Source: an uncultured Lachnospiraceae bacterium | GTDB taxonomy: Bacteria > Bacillota > Clostridia > Lachnospirales > Lachnospiraceae | DNA: 64,000 nt | Direction: 5' to 3' | Assembly: GCA_934394565.1 (NCBI GenBank) | Contig: CAKRQV010000002.1 | Span: 62,001 to 126,000 of the forward strand | Shown here: in pieces, positions 16,177 through 24,849 of the stretch | Layout: every line of letters starts with the position of its first letter | How positions within the stretch are numbered: position 1 is the first letter of the stretch | Notes under the pieces: model-generated | Database searches by the model: none | What the model was told of the DNA's origin: nothing | Seen by the model: the letters and a program-made list of their open reading frames with translations, nothing else | Position numbers and translations under genes: made by a program

Positions 16177-16933
16177 GTACAGTATCCTCCTTTTCCTTTG
16201 TATCGATATAGATTTCTCCAAACGTTTCTTCCTGTCTGAGCGAGATATCCCCGCTCTTCATCAGCTCCAGTATGGCAAGAAATGTAACGATCACCTGCGT
16301 TTTGGATGACTGGGCATGTAAAAGAGAACGGAACGTAAAATGTCCGTGATTTTTAGCATATACCCGGACATATTCCAGCTTATCCGGCAGAGAAACCTCT
16401 TCCTTTTTGATCTTGCCAAAAGCGCTTCGGATCGGGTCTTTTTTATTTTCCTGCCGTTTAATGACATCTTTAAAGATCTCGTTAAGCTTCTGCAATGTCA
16501 TATCATCCAGAAGATGGCTCGTGTCCACCGGAGCCCTGTACTCGGCAACCTCCTTTGGCAGATGCCCCTCATGGTACATCTGCTGTCCGGCATCCTCCAT
16601 ACGGTCTCTGAGTTCAAAGGACATATACTTATACATCTTGTATTCCAGCAGTCGTTCCACCAGCTCGGCACGCGGATCCTCTTCTTCGCCCTCTTCATTG
16701 ACCTCTTTTGGCAGAAGCATCCGGCATTTGATATCGAGAAGCGTCGCCGCCATGACCATAAACTCACTCATGAGATTCAGATCCTCTTTCCGCATCTGCC
16801 GCACATAGTCCAGATACTGATCCGTGATCATCACGATCGGAATATCATAGATATCTATTTTGTTTTTATCGATCAGGTGCAAAAGAAGGTCAAGTGGGCC
16901 TTCAAACACCGGTAATTTTACTGAAAGTTCCAT
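16145..16933 (-). CDS. scpA: Segregation and condensation protein A
   Basis: 262 residues of the kleisin subunit of SMC-ScpAB. The N-terminal signature VFEGPLDLLLHLI is followed by KIDIYDIPIV, and the C-terminal winged helix carries VTFLAILELMKSGDISLRQEETFGEI. It bridges SMC heads and recruits ScpB for chromosome compaction and segregation. The start chosen is the ATG of MELSVKLPVFEGP with TGAGGT upstream; a longer in-frame extension has no support. It overlaps scpB by about 30 bases. Confidence 0.95.
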   Translation of the reverse strand: MELSVKLPVFEGPLDLLLHLIDKNKIDIYDIPIVMITDQYLDYVRQMRKEDLNLMSEFMVMAATLLDIKCRMLLPKEVNEEGEEEDPRAELVERLLEYKMYKYMSFELRDRMEDAGQQMYHEGHLPKEVAEYRAPVDTSHLLDDMTLQKLNEIFKDVIKRQENKKDPIRSAFGKIKKEEVSLPDKLEYVRVYAKNHGHFTFRSLLHAQSSKTQVIVTFLAILELMKSGDISLRQEETFGEIYIDTKEKEDTVHDDTAAGSSD

Positions 16934-17039
16934 ATATACCTCAATTATCTGCGCTGTACCTTTTCCGGCCGCGCAGATCTTTGTTCTATGATCTGGCGAA
17001 ACCATTGTGACCGGCTGCTGTTTTTATCGCCACCGGTAC

Positions 17040-17906
17040 TTATGGCCGGTTTTCCAGCTGTACGATCACAAGCTCCCGCGGATTAAACAGACGCAGCGGA
17101 ATCGTATGTTCTCCAAGTCCTGCGCTGACAAGCATCGTCTGTTCTCCCCTGTTGATCCGGCCATATCCATAGGAAGGAAACAACCTGCCATCCGTACCGA
17201 TCACCGGACGTCCAAAAAGCCTCACGATACCTCCATGCATATGACCGGCCAATGTCAGATCCGCTCCCCAGTCAAAATATGTGTCCACATAGAGGGGATT
17301 ATGTGCAAGCAGTACATTCACCATCTCTTTTCCCGGATGGCCGACCAGATGTTCCATCATATCCTGTGAAAACGGGACTTTATGCCATTTTTTATAATTG
17401 ACTGCAGGGATTTCAAGTCCGGTAAAGCAGACAGCCATACCGTTATGCTCTGTTACCGTACGACTGTTTCGAAGCAGTGTAAGCGGCAGTTTTTCCAGTG
17501 CCTTCTGATATGCCTCCCCCTCACCTTTGTACATCTCCGGATAGATACACATACGATATTCATGATTGCCATATGCATAAATCGTCCGATACCGCTGTGC
17601 CACCTGAGACACCAGCGAAAGTGCCGGTGCAAAAGAAACATCCGGCTTTCCTACCAGCATATCACCGCCGATCACCACCAGATCCGGTGAAAGCACCCGT
17701 AACGATGCCAGAACCTCTGTTTCCACCTGCTTGTGCCCATTATGAAAATCGGAAAGGAATGCCAGTGTGATCTGCCCGGCAGCGATTCCCGGTTTATGTA
17801 CCGTGTGCGTGTATGTTTTTACCGATATCGCTGCCATTTTCTCTCTTTCATTCCTTTCTGCCGTTGCTTCTGTGATCCTTTTTCCATACTTTTCTGCTAA
17901 ATACAT
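17040..17906 (-). CDS. Metallophosphoesterase (YkuE/YaeI-like)
   Basis: 288 residues of the calcineurin-like phosphoesterase superfamily. The metal-binding motifs are in order: FLSDFHNGH (DxH), VVIGGDMLVG (GD), YGNHEYR (GNHE), LAHNPLY and LAGHMHGG (GHxH). The first ~40 residues are charged with no clear membrane segment. A second in-frame ATG 69 bases downstream (MAAISVKTY) is equally plausible, as neither has a strong ribosome site. Relatives hydrolyse phosphodiesters or lipid-linked substrates near the membrane. It lies upstream of scpA but 100 bases away. Confidence 0.82.
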   Translation of the reverse strand: MYLAEKYGKRITEATAERNEREKMAAISVKTYTHTVHKPGIAAGQITLAFLSDFHNGHKQVETEVLASLRVLSPDLVVIGGDMLVGKPDVSFAPALSLVSQVAQRYRTIYAYGNHEYRMCIYPEMYKGEGEAYQKALEKLPLTLLRNSRTVTEHNGMAVCFTGLEIPAVNYKKWHKVPFSQDMMEHLVGHPGKEMVNVLLAHNPLYVDTYFDWGADLTLAGHMHGGIVRLFGRPVIGTDGRLFPSYGYGRINRGEQTMLVSAGLGEHTIPLRLFNPRELVIVQLENRP

Positions 17907-18053
17907 TTTCAGTCATAAAAACCGCAGGATAACAGTCTTTACCGAGTATACAATACTTTTCCTTATACTTCAAGAAAGAATCCGCTGTACCACCTGCTGC
18001 TTATGTTACAGTTCAAAGTTTTCCTGCAAACAATAACCTTTTTTCCTCTGATA

Positions 18054-19346
18054 CTATGCCTCTGCACCTGACGTCTGCGGCTGTTCTTTATGCAGCAGTT
18101 TGTCATACAGTTCCCTCAGGCAGTCCTGCCAGGTTTTCTTTTCCACATCCTCTGTAAGCACCAGCTCCATTTGTCCAATCTGCTGTCCCTGCAGAGTATA
18201 TATGACTTTTCCCACGCTGTCGCCCTTCTGCAGCGGTGCTGTAAGCTCTTCCGAAAACTGATATGTCTTTTCAACAGCAGATATATCTGATTTTTTCGTA
18301 TCCAGCCAGGTAAAATCCTGCGGCATCCGGGCCTGATAGCTGCCCCTTTTTGCCCCGGCAATTTGCGGGCATTCCACAGTCTGCGCAGAATCTGTATACA
18401 GATGACAGAGACCAAAGCCATATGTCAGGAGGGATGCCGCATCTCTAAACCGTTCTTTGGATGTCTCGCCGCCAAGGATCACAGCAATCATTGTCAGGTC
18501 ATCCCTTTTGGCCACTTCGCTGACACAATAGCCCGCCCGCGAGGTACTGCCAGTTTTCAGTCCGATACATCCATCGTAGCTACGCAGTAACTTATTAGTA
18601 TTCGTCAATGTAAAGGTGCTGTCCCCACGACGGGTATGATGGGTAATATCCTCCATCCATACAGTTGAATATCCAAAAAGCTCCGGGAAACGAAGAACCA
18701 GCTCCCGGGATACCACGGCAATATCTCCTGCAGACATATAATGTGCTGCATCATCCGTCAGACCACAGCAGTCCACAAAATGGGTATGTTCCAGAGAAAG
18801 CTCGGCTGCCCGCTGGTTCATCCGTTCCACAAAAGCCGGTTCGCTCCCCGCAATATGCTCCGCCATAGCCACGGAAGCATCATTGCCGGAAGCGATCACG
18901 ATACATTTGATCAGTGTTTCCACCGTCTGCTGTTCCCCCTCTTCGAGAAAAACCTGTGACCCGCCCATACTCTGGGCATGGGCACTGACAGTCACCATAT
19001 CCGAAAGCGCCAGTCTGCCGCTTTCAAGCTCCTCGTAGATCAGAAGAAGGGTCATCAACTTTGTGACGCTGGCCGGCGTTCTTTCGGTCTCTGCACCTTT
19101 TGCATACAGAATCTTTCCAGTCGATGCCTCCATCAGCACTGCACAGGGCGCTTTTGTCTGCACAGCGGTATTTTCGGCAGCATCCGCCGTATCCTGCGCT
19201 GTATCTGCGGCTTCATCGGTATTCCCATCTGCCACCGTAGCTGTAGCTTCTGCATGCACCTTCGCATAACCGGTCAGCATCACCGTCAAACTTAAACATA
19301 CGCAGACCAGCATGGTATCCAGTTTTCTGCGCCCTCTCTTTTCCAC
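18054..19346 (-). CDS. D-alanyl-D-alanine carboxypeptidase
   Basis: 430 residues: a basic N-terminus and signal peptide (LVCVCLSLTVMLTGYAKVHA), a Glu/Asp/Thr/Ala-rich spacer, then a serine D,D-carboxypeptidase domain. The catalytic SVTK is in PASVTKLMTL, the SxN equivalent is SGNDAS, and the KTG box is GLKTGSTSRAG. A C-terminal PBP5-like domain follows. It is the second such enzyme within 5 kb; the two share fold but differ in their active-site second motif (SYN versus SGN), so they are not a recent duplication. It would modify peptidoglycan cross-linking at the cell surface. Confidence 0.9.
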   Translation of the reverse strand: MEKRGRRKLDTMLVCVCLSLTVMLTGYAKVHAEATATVADGNTDEAADTAQDTADAAENTAVQTKAPCAVLMEASTGKILYAKGAETERTPASVTKLMTLLLIYEELESGRLALSDMVTVSAHAQSMGGSQVFLEEGEQQTVETLIKCIVIASGNDASVAMAEHIAGSEPAFVERMNQRAAELSLEHTHFVDCCGLTDDAAHYMSAGDIAVVSRELVLRFPELFGYSTVWMEDITHHTRRGDSTFTLTNTNKLLRSYDGCIGLKTGSTSRAGYCVSEVAKRDDLTMIAVILGGETSKERFRDAASLLTYGFGLCHLYTDSAQTVECPQIAGAKRGSYQARMPQDFTWLDTKKSDISAVEKTYQFSEELTAPLQKGDSVGKVIYTLQGQQIGQMELVLTEDVEKKTWQDCLRELYDKLLHKEQPQTSGAEA

Positions 19347-19474
19347 GACTGTTTTCCTTTTTTCTTTTTCCTATATATATCCCTGTGCACGGACAAATAT
19401 GCGTATCGCAACCATATCGGTTTTGTTCTTACCTGTCTTAAAATCTTTAAGAATCACCAGATATTTTTGTGTCT

Positions 19475-20329
19475 TCAAATCAACTGTAGCATACCCTTTA
19501 CCTCTAGCACTTCCCGGTTTGTCATCTGAGCAATCTGTTTTTCAGTATATCCATTTTGGTATAAGGCTCTCATTATTTCCGCTGCTCCCCGTTCAATACC
19601 CCTTTTTTCGCCTCTCTGCTCCACAATATCCAATACATCACACATATTTTCTACCTTCTTTCCATCATTTTTATATAGTGCAGCTTCAAATCTTTTATCG
19701 TTTTCCATAATTGAAAGTAACTGCAATACCGCATCTACATGTTGCATTTGTACCTGTGATGGCGTGTATTCGTTATACTTGCGTTTTTGTACAAAATAGT
19801 CTGCAACGATCCTGAAATCTGACTGAAACATAGCTACCTGCTCATCGCTTAGATAGGCCACTTCAAATAAATTGACTTTATAATCATTTACATAAGCTTC
19901 CAGACCTTCCGGAACTTCCGTCTGTTCTAGTATGGTCAGGGGTTTGTCCCATCTTCTCCTGTATCCAAAATACAAGACCATAGTAATCACTGGATATCGC
20001 TCATTACGCTCCTTTTTATCCAGCAACTGCTCACGATATGCAACTCCATCGTACCCAATTACCCGTAACGCCATATCAGGATCTGCCGCCGTCTGATTTT
20101 CAATCCCAATACAGGCAAGCCGGATGTCTCCTTTTTTCCATCGTTTGACTACATCCCTTTCTAACTCATGTAACATTCCGTTGGATTTGTAAAAATCCTT
20201 TGTTCTCCTGTCCTCCAATTCTCCCGGCTGAATCTGATATTGCCTTTTTAACAACAATACATTGACGATATCTGCAAACACATCATCATATGCCACAAGA
20301 ATCTTCTCACTTAAATCCTTCTGCCCCAT
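19475..20329 (-). CDS. Rpn-family (PD-(D/E)XK) putative nuclease
   Basis: 284 residues. The segment RLACIGIENQTAADPDMALRVIGYDGVAYREQL carries the E-x-Q and downstream Tyr/Arg features of the Rpn / PD-(D/E)XK transposase-like family, followed by YPVITMVLYFGYRRRWDKPLTILEQ. The C-terminal region is helical and ends in a Glu/Arg-rich stretch (EQRGEKRGIERG) and MLQLI. E. coli Rpn proteins are DNA endonucleases that promote RecA-independent recombination. The family is multi-copy and mobile in Lachnospiraceae. No flanking inverted repeats were found here. Confidence 0.75.
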   Translation of the reverse strand: MGQKDLSEKILVAYDDVFADIVNVLLLKRQYQIQPGELEDRRTKDFYKSNGMLHELERDVVKRWKKGDIRLACIGIENQTAADPDMALRVIGYDGVAYREQLLDKKERNERYPVITMVLYFGYRRRWDKPLTILEQTEVPEGLEAYVNDYKVNLFEVAYLSDEQVAMFQSDFRIVADYFVQKRKYNEYTPSQVQMQHVDAVLQLLSIMENDKRFEAALYKNDGKKVENMCDVLDIVEQRGEKRGIERGAAEIMRALYQNGYTEKQIAQMTNREVLEVKGMLQLI

Positions 20330-20455
20330 AAATCTCCTTATTTTATTTAATGTTTTGAAATATTTAACGACTGTTAAACCTGAAATGTAAAAACTTTGAC
20401 GACGAATATCTGATCAGATTTGTTTTAAAAGATATTTTCAACTATTTTCTTCGTC

Positions 20456-20572
20456 TCATTTAGTATATCTCTTTTCTACCTCCGTGTCAACCATTACTTT
20501 TATTCCTATCGCGAATAAATTAATCGTTAAAACCATCAGTATGCTAAGTGTTATTTTTCTAATCTTCCTCAT
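20456..20572 (-). CDS. Possible 38-residue membrane peptide
   Basis: A short frame: basic N-terminus (MRKIRKI), one hydrophobic segment (LSILMVLTINLFAIGIKVMV) and a charged tail (DTEVEKRYTK). AAGGAG lies 13 bases before the ATG, rather far. It is the third gene in a row after an XRE/membrane regulator and a 72-residue membrane protein, which is the main reason to believe it. It occupies the otherwise empty 300-base gap before the Rpn-type gene. No function known. Confidence 0.4.
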   Translation of the reverse strand: MRKIRKITLSILMVLTINLFAIGIKVMVDTEVEKRYTK

Positions 20573-20629
20573 TTTTATAGTTTGTCTCCTTAAATATTAA
20601 CCAAGAAAAGGAGTCAGCAAACCACACAT

Positions 20630-20848
20630 CTATTTCGGAACTGGAAACCATCCCTTATAAATTGCAATAAAAAACAAGCAAAAGTATACAAAAACAGTGC
20701 TAAGGCAAATCAGTCCTGCAATCAGTAAACATTTTATTTTATTCTTTTTCATTACCCGCATAGTAATATACACAATCAGCAATACCAATCCTGCACTTAC
20801 CATAACAATTGGGAAATAGGCCAAAGCGCCATAAAATAAATTGGTCAT
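20630..20848 (-). CDS. Small two-helix membrane protein
   Basis: 72 residues with two predicted membrane helices (FPIVMVSAGLVLLIVYITM and CLLIAGLICLSTVFVYFCLFFIAIY) separated by a basic MKKNKIK loop. It starts 11 bases after the stop of the XRE regulator and has an AGGAGG-like site, so the two are co-transcribed. I do not recognise a family. The pairing with a membrane-anchored XRE regulator suggests a signalling or immunity partner. Confidence 0.6.
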   Translation of the reverse strand: MTNLFYGALAYFPIVMVSAGLVLLIVYITMRVMKKNKIKCLLIAGLICLSTVFVYFCLFFIAIYKGWFPVPK

Positions 20849-20859
20849 TTTTCGCCTCC

Positions 20860-21429
20860 TTATGTAGGAACAGGCCCTCCTGATAATACGCCAAGATACA
20901 ACAGAAGAATTGTCAATATCGGAATCAACAAGGCAAACAATCCAACCGCAAGGATTTTTAAATATGTCATTTTCCTTTTTGCCCTATATACACTCAATAC
21001 GATAAGATATATTCCGCATATCAAAAAAATGCACGGCATACATACCATTACAAAACCAATTCCTTGTGATGTGTCAAAAATAAATACAGTCATAATAACA
21101 ACTGACATTATTATAATTGTAAGTAAAATATTCCTCCTTTCGATTTTTCTTTGATAGCTTACAACATCCAAAACATTGTTGATAGCCTCTTCCGTTTTTT
21201 CCGATTGCACAGTTTTTTCATTTTTCTCTGAACACATAATTTCAAGAATACTGACATCCAAAGCTCTGGCAAGAGGCTCTATCATTTTAATATCAGGGAA
21301 TCCTACTCCTCGTTCCCATTTTGATACAGCTTTATCTGTCACATTAAGTTTTTCAGCCAGCTCCAGCTGTGTCCATCCTTTTTCTTTTCTCAAACGCTGA
21401 ATAAACTGCCCGAATTTCTGATTGTCCAT
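20860..21429 (-). CDS. XRE-family regulator with membrane domain
   Basis: 189 residues. The first ~65 are a Cro/CI helix-turn-helix (FGQFIQRLRKEKGWTQLELAEKLNVTDKAVSKWERG). After a linker, a basic helix (YQRKIERRNI) and three or four hydrophobic segments follow to the C-terminus. The design (DNA-binding domain tethered to the membrane) is common in Firmicutes regulators of neighbouring transport or stress genes. It heads a small operon with one or two tiny membrane proteins. Confidence 0.82.
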   Translation of the reverse strand: MDNQKFGQFIQRLRKEKGWTQLELAEKLNVTDKAVSKWERGVGFPDIKMIEPLARALDVSILEIMCSEKNEKTVQSEKTEEAINNVLDVVSYQRKIERRNILLTIIIMSVVIMTVFIFDTSQGIGFVMVCMPCIFLICGIYLIVLSVYRAKRKMTYLKILAVGLFALLIPILTILLLYLGVLSGGPVPT

Positions 21430-21550
21430 TTACTTACCTCTTCTGCGCAGATACACAAAATATTCTCTTTCCTGCACAGCATCATTGTATATCCGATTCC
21501 CTGATCTGTCACTCAACGCAAAGTAGAATTGCTGTTTTTCCTGAAATTAT

Positions 21551-21576
21551 CGGAGTTTTGCTCGTTGCTCACATAA
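21551..21576 (-). repeat. Terminator-linked repeat, truncated copy E
   Basis: On the minus strand this reads TTATGTGAGCAACGAGC then diverges. It matches only the first ~20 bases of the dispersed element and again directly follows a hairpin (21575-21609), as the full copies do. Confidence 0.6.
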
Positions 21577-21609
21577 CTCAAAAATGATCCGGTGAATCAT
21601 TTTTGAGTT
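21575..21609. terminator. Perfect 14-bp stem-loop
   Basis: AACTCAAAAATGAT and its exact complement flank a 7-base loop. On the minus strand its T-rich 3' arm (ATTTTTGAGTT) abuts the truncated repeat. It may act as a second, weak terminator behind rpsU. Confidence 0.55.
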
Positions 21610-21619
21610 ATGCCAAGGT

Positions 21620-21656
21620 AAAAAAAGAAAGGCATCACTCGGATACCTTTCTTTTA
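21620..21656 (-). terminator. rpsU terminator
   Basis: On the minus strand AAAGAAAGG and CCTTTCTTT form the stem around ATCCGAGTGAT, itself self-complementary, followed by T7. It lies just past the rpsU stop codon. Confidence 0.85.
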
Positions 21657-21664
21657 AGCGCACA

Positions 21665-21841
21665 TTAATTATATTTACGTTTTCTGGCAGCTTCAGATTT
21701 CTTTTTACGACGAACACTCGGTTTCTCGTAATGTTCTCTTTTACGAATCTCCTGCTGAATACCAGCCTTTGCGCAACTTCTCTTGAATCTGCGTAAAGCG
21801 CTGTCCAGAGTCTCGTTTTCTTTTACGATAACGTTTGACAT
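21665..21841 (-). CDS. rpsU: 30S ribosomal protein S21
   Basis: 58 residues, highly basic. It begins MSNVIVKENETLDSALRRFKR, continues with KREHYEKPSVRRKKKSEAARKR and ends KYN, the clear bS21 pattern. The protein sits on the 30S platform near the 3' end of 16S rRNA and aids initiation. Ribosome site, promoter and terminator are all close by, so it is monocistronic here, downstream of alaS. Confidence 0.96.
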   Translation of the reverse strand: MSNVIVKENETLDSALRRFKRSCAKAGIQQEIRKREHYEKPSVRRKKKSEAARKRKYN

Positions 21842-21919
21842 AAGATCACACCTAACCTCCCTCCAGCTGTAAATTGTGCATAATACAACTGTTTGGGTAT
21901 ATTTTACTGCACTAGATAG

Positions 21920-21947
21920 ATTATACCAGATTTTTTTGAAACGTCAA
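21920..21947 (-). promoter_or_regulatory. Strong promoter of rpsU
   Basis: TTGACG and TATAAT are separated by 16 bases, with an extended -10 TG and an A-rich stretch upstream of -35 (GTTAAAAAAAC), on the minus strand about 80 bases before the start codon. Confidence 0.85.
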
Positions 21948-21972
21948 CAGTTTTTTTAACTTTTTTAATTTT

Positions 21973-22015
21973 TTACAGTACAGGAACAATTGGAAGCATT
22001 GCTCCTGTAACTGTG
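21973..22015. other. Stem-loop after alaS
   Basis: An imperfect stem of about 15 pairs (ACAGTTACAGGAGCAAT against ATTGTTCCTGTACTGT) follows the alaS stop codon. The T-run follows on the plus strand only; on the minus strand the hairpin is followed by A-runs. As a terminator for alaS it would be weak, and it overlaps the region upstream of the rpsU promoter. Confidence 0.5.
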
Positions 22016-22021
22016 TATTTT

Positions 22022-24667
22022 TTATTTCAGCTGGCCTTCCACAACGCCGTAAACAGCTGCGACAGCTTCGTCTACCTTGTCCGGGTTCTTGCCGCCGGCC
22101 TGGGCCATGTTCGGTCTTCCACCGCCGCCACCGCCAACGATCTGGGCGATCGCTTTGATCAGATTGCCGGCATGTGCTCCGGCTTTCATAGCGCCGTCTG
22201 TAGCTGTAGCCATCAGGTTGACCTTGCCGCCGTTTACAGAAGCCAGTACGACAACACCCTCGCCGAGCTTCTCTTTCAGCTGGTCGCCGAGGTCTCTGAG
22301 ACCGTTCATATCAACGTCCTTCAGTGCGGTTGCCAGTACCTTAACGCCCTTGATCTCTTTTACCTGGCTCATAACATCGCCAAGGGAGCTCTGGGCCATC
22401 TTGCTCTTTAAGGACTCGTTCTCACTCTGCAGCGCTTTGACTTCCTCCTGCAGATGGGCGATCTTGTCCAGAATATCAGCTGTATTGCTCTTTAATGCTG
22501 CAGCGATGGCTTTCTGCTCTTTTTCCATCTCTGCATAATACTTCATAACATTTGTACCGGTCAGTGCCTCAATACGACGTACACCGGCAGCTACACCTGC
22601 TTCGGAAATGATCTTAAACAGTGTGATCTCACTGGTGTTGGATACATGTGTACCACCACAAAGCTCTTTTGAGAAATCACCCATACATACAACACGGACT
22701 TTTTCAGCGTATTTCTCGCCAAACAGTGCCATAGCACCTGTCTTTTTGGCCTCTTCCAGATCCATGACATCTGTCACTACCGGGAGAGCTGCCTGAATCT
22801 GCTCATTTACGATATCTTCGACTTTGGCGATCTCTTCTTCGGTCATAGCCTGGAAGTGGGCAAAGTCAAATCTGAGTCTTCCCGGAGCCACGAGGGAGCC
22901 CTTCTGTTCTACATGGGAACCAAGAACCGTTTTCAGGGCTTTCTGTAACAGATGGGTCGCACTGTGGTTCTTGCTGGTATCTTTTCTGGCAGCCTCATCA
23001 ACGGCAAGTTTTACTTTCTCACCTGTATGGATCATACCGGATACCATTGTACCAACATGACCGTATTTACCGCCACGCAGTTTGATGGTTTCATTGACCT
23101 TGAACGTACCATTGGCTGTTGTGATCAGACCAATATCACCTTCCTGGCCACCCATAGTAGCGTAAAACGGTGTTTCTTCCACAAAGATCGTACCGTTCTG
23201 TCCTTCCATCAGAGAATCTGTGATTTCTTTCTCTGTGGTAAGAACAGTGACCTCAGACTCTCCGTCCAGATGGTCATAGCCCGTAAAGACTGTGGTAACA
23301 GACGGATCGATCTCATCATAAACAGTAGCGTCTGCACCCATATAGTTGGAAACCTGACGGCTCTCACGGGCACGTGTCCTCTGGATCTCCATCTCTTTCT
23401 TAAAGCCTTCTTCGTCAATCTCGTATCCCTTTTCTTCGAGGATCTCTTTTGTCAGATCCATCGGGAATCCATAGGTATCATACAATTTGAAGGCATCTGC
23501 ACCGGCCAGGACTTTCTCACCCTTAGCCTGCAGATCGGCTTCCAGATCATTTAAGATCTTCAGACCCTGATCGATGGTCTTATTAAACTGGTTCTCTTCG
23601 TTTGTCAATACGTTGAAGATGAACTCTTTCTTTTCTTCCAGTTCCGGATAACCATCCTTGGAGCCCTCAATAACGGTAGCACTTAAGTCTGCCAGAAACA
23701 GACCGTCAATACCCAGCAGTCTGCCGTGACGGGCTGCACGACGGATCAGACGGCGAAGTACATAGCCACGGCCTTCGTTGGTCGGCATGATACCGTCAGA
23801 GATCATAAATGTAGCGGAACGGATATGGTCTGTGATCAGACGGATGGATACATCGTCTGCATAATTATCCTTATATGTCTTATGGCAGATCTCGCAGACC
23901 TTATTGCGCAGTGCACAGATCGTATCTACATCAAAAATAGAATCTACATCCTGTACAACGCTGGCCAGACGCTCCAGACCCATACCGGTATCGATATTTT
24001 TCTGTTTCAGTGTGGTATAGTTACCGTTACCATCGTTTTCGAACTGGGTAAATACATTATTCCAGATCTCCATGTAACGGTCACAGTCACAGCCTACGGT
24101 ACAGCCCGGCTTGCCACAGCCATACTTTTCGCCACGATCGTAATAAATCTCAGAACACGGACCACACGGACCTGCGCCATGCTCCCAGAAGTTATCTTCT
24201 TTGCCAAAGCGGAAGATTTTTTCAGCCGGAACACCGACTTCTTTATTCCAGATATCAAACGCCTCGTCATCCTCCAGATATACGGATGGATACAAACGGT
24301 CCGGATCAAGTCCGATCACCTCTGTCAGAAATTCCCAGGACCAGTGAATAGCTTCCCGTTTGAAGTAATCTCCAAAAGAAAAGTTACCCAGCATCTCAAA
24401 AAATGTACCATGACGTGCTGTCTTACCGACATTTTCGATATCACCGGTACGGATACATTTCTGGCATGTGGTCACACGTCTTCTCGGTGGGATCTCAGCT
24501 CCTGTAAAATATGGCTTTAACGGTGCCATACCGGCATTGATCAGAAGCAGACTGTTATCATTCTGCGGAATCAGTGAAAAGCTTTTCATTGCCAGATGTC
24601 CCTTGGACTCAAAAAATTCCAGGTACATCTTACGAAGTTCGTTCACTCCATATTTCTTCACGATCAT
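22022..24667 (-). CDS. alaS: Alanyl-tRNA synthetase
   Basis: 881 residues, full-length class II synthetase. N-terminal aminoacylation domain: FFESKGHLAMKSFSLIPQNDNSLLLINAGMAPLKPYF and TGMGLERLASVVQ. Editing domain zinc ligands: HSATHLLQKAL (HxxxH) and ELCGGTHVSNT. The C-terminal glycine-rich oligomerisation part ends in QIVGGGGGGRPNMAQAGG. It charges tRNA-Ala in the cytosol. GAGGAGG precedes the ATG closely. The 5' region has only a short palindrome, no T-box. Confidence 0.97.
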   Translation of the reverse strand: MIVKKYGVNELRKMYLEFFESKGHLAMKSFSLIPQNDNSLLLINAGMAPLKPYFTGAEIPPRRRVTTCQKCIRTGDIENVGKTARHGTFFEMLGNFSFGDYFKREAIHWSWEFLTEVIGLDPDRLYPSVYLEDDEAFDIWNKEVGVPAEKIFRFGKEDNFWEHGAGPCGPCSEIYYDRGEKYGCGKPGCTVGCDCDRYMEIWNNVFTQFENDGNGNYTTLKQKNIDTGMGLERLASVVQDVDSIFDVDTICALRNKVCEICHKTYKDNYADDVSIRLITDHIRSATFMISDGIMPTNEGRGYVLRRLIRRAARHGRLLGIDGLFLADLSATVIEGSKDGYPELEEKKEFIFNVLTNEENQFNKTIDQGLKILNDLEADLQAKGEKVLAGADAFKLYDTYGFPMDLTKEILEEKGYEIDEEGFKKEMEIQRTRARESRQVSNYMGADATVYDEIDPSVTTVFTGYDHLDGESEVTVLTTEKEITDSLMEGQNGTIFVEETPFYATMGGQEGDIGLITTANGTFKVNETIKLRGGKYGHVGTMVSGMIHTGEKVKLAVDEAARKDTSKNHSATHLLQKALKTVLGSHVEQKGSLVAPGRLRFDFAHFQAMTEEEIAKVEDIVNEQIQAALPVVTDVMDLEEAKKTGAMALFGEKYAEKVRVVCMGDFSKELCGGTHVSNTSEITLFKIISEAGVAAGVRRIEALTGTNVMKYYAEMEKEQKAIAAALKSNTADILDKIAHLQEEVKALQSENESLKSKMAQSSLGDVMSQVKEIKGVKVLATALKDVDMNGLRDLGDQLKEKLGEGVVVLASVNGGKVNLMATATDGAMKAGAHAGNLIKAIAQIVGGGGGGRPNMAQAGGKNPDKVDEAVAAVYGVVEGQLK

Positions 24668-24692
24668 TTCCTCCTCGTGTATTACTCACCAT

Positions 24693-24713
24693 CCAACAGA
24701 CCGGTGGTCTGTT
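24693..24713. other. Short perfect hairpin in the alaS leader
   Basis: CAACAGACC and its complement around a 3-base loop, 26 bases upstream of the alaS start codon. It could be a protein-binding or translational control hairpin. It lacks every T-box hallmark. Confidence 0.4.
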
Positions 24714-24799
24714 GCCGGTAAAAATTTATACTCATATCTAAATATACTAACAAAACTGGGCAAAAAGCGCAAGTATGAATGTCAGTGTTTATACATCAA

Positions 24800-24838
24800 A
24801 ACGACGCTGTGGCCTGAATTTTTCCAGGTCACAGCGCA
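24800..24838 (-). terminator. Terminator of the hem operon
   Basis: GCGCTGTGACCTGG and its near complement around AAAAATT, followed by GTCGTTTTGAT on the minus strand. It lies just past the hemL stop codon. Confidence 0.75.
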
Positions 24839-24849
24839 AAAAATTCGTC

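Noticed and set aside
19475..20329. Rpn-type gene as part of an insertion sequence
   Set aside because: No terminal inverted repeats or target duplications could be found around it.
24668..24849. T-box leader upstream of alaS
   Set aside because: No specifier loop and no T-box antiterminator core; only a 9-bp palindrome and a promoter-like pair (TTGTTA / TATAAA) are present.
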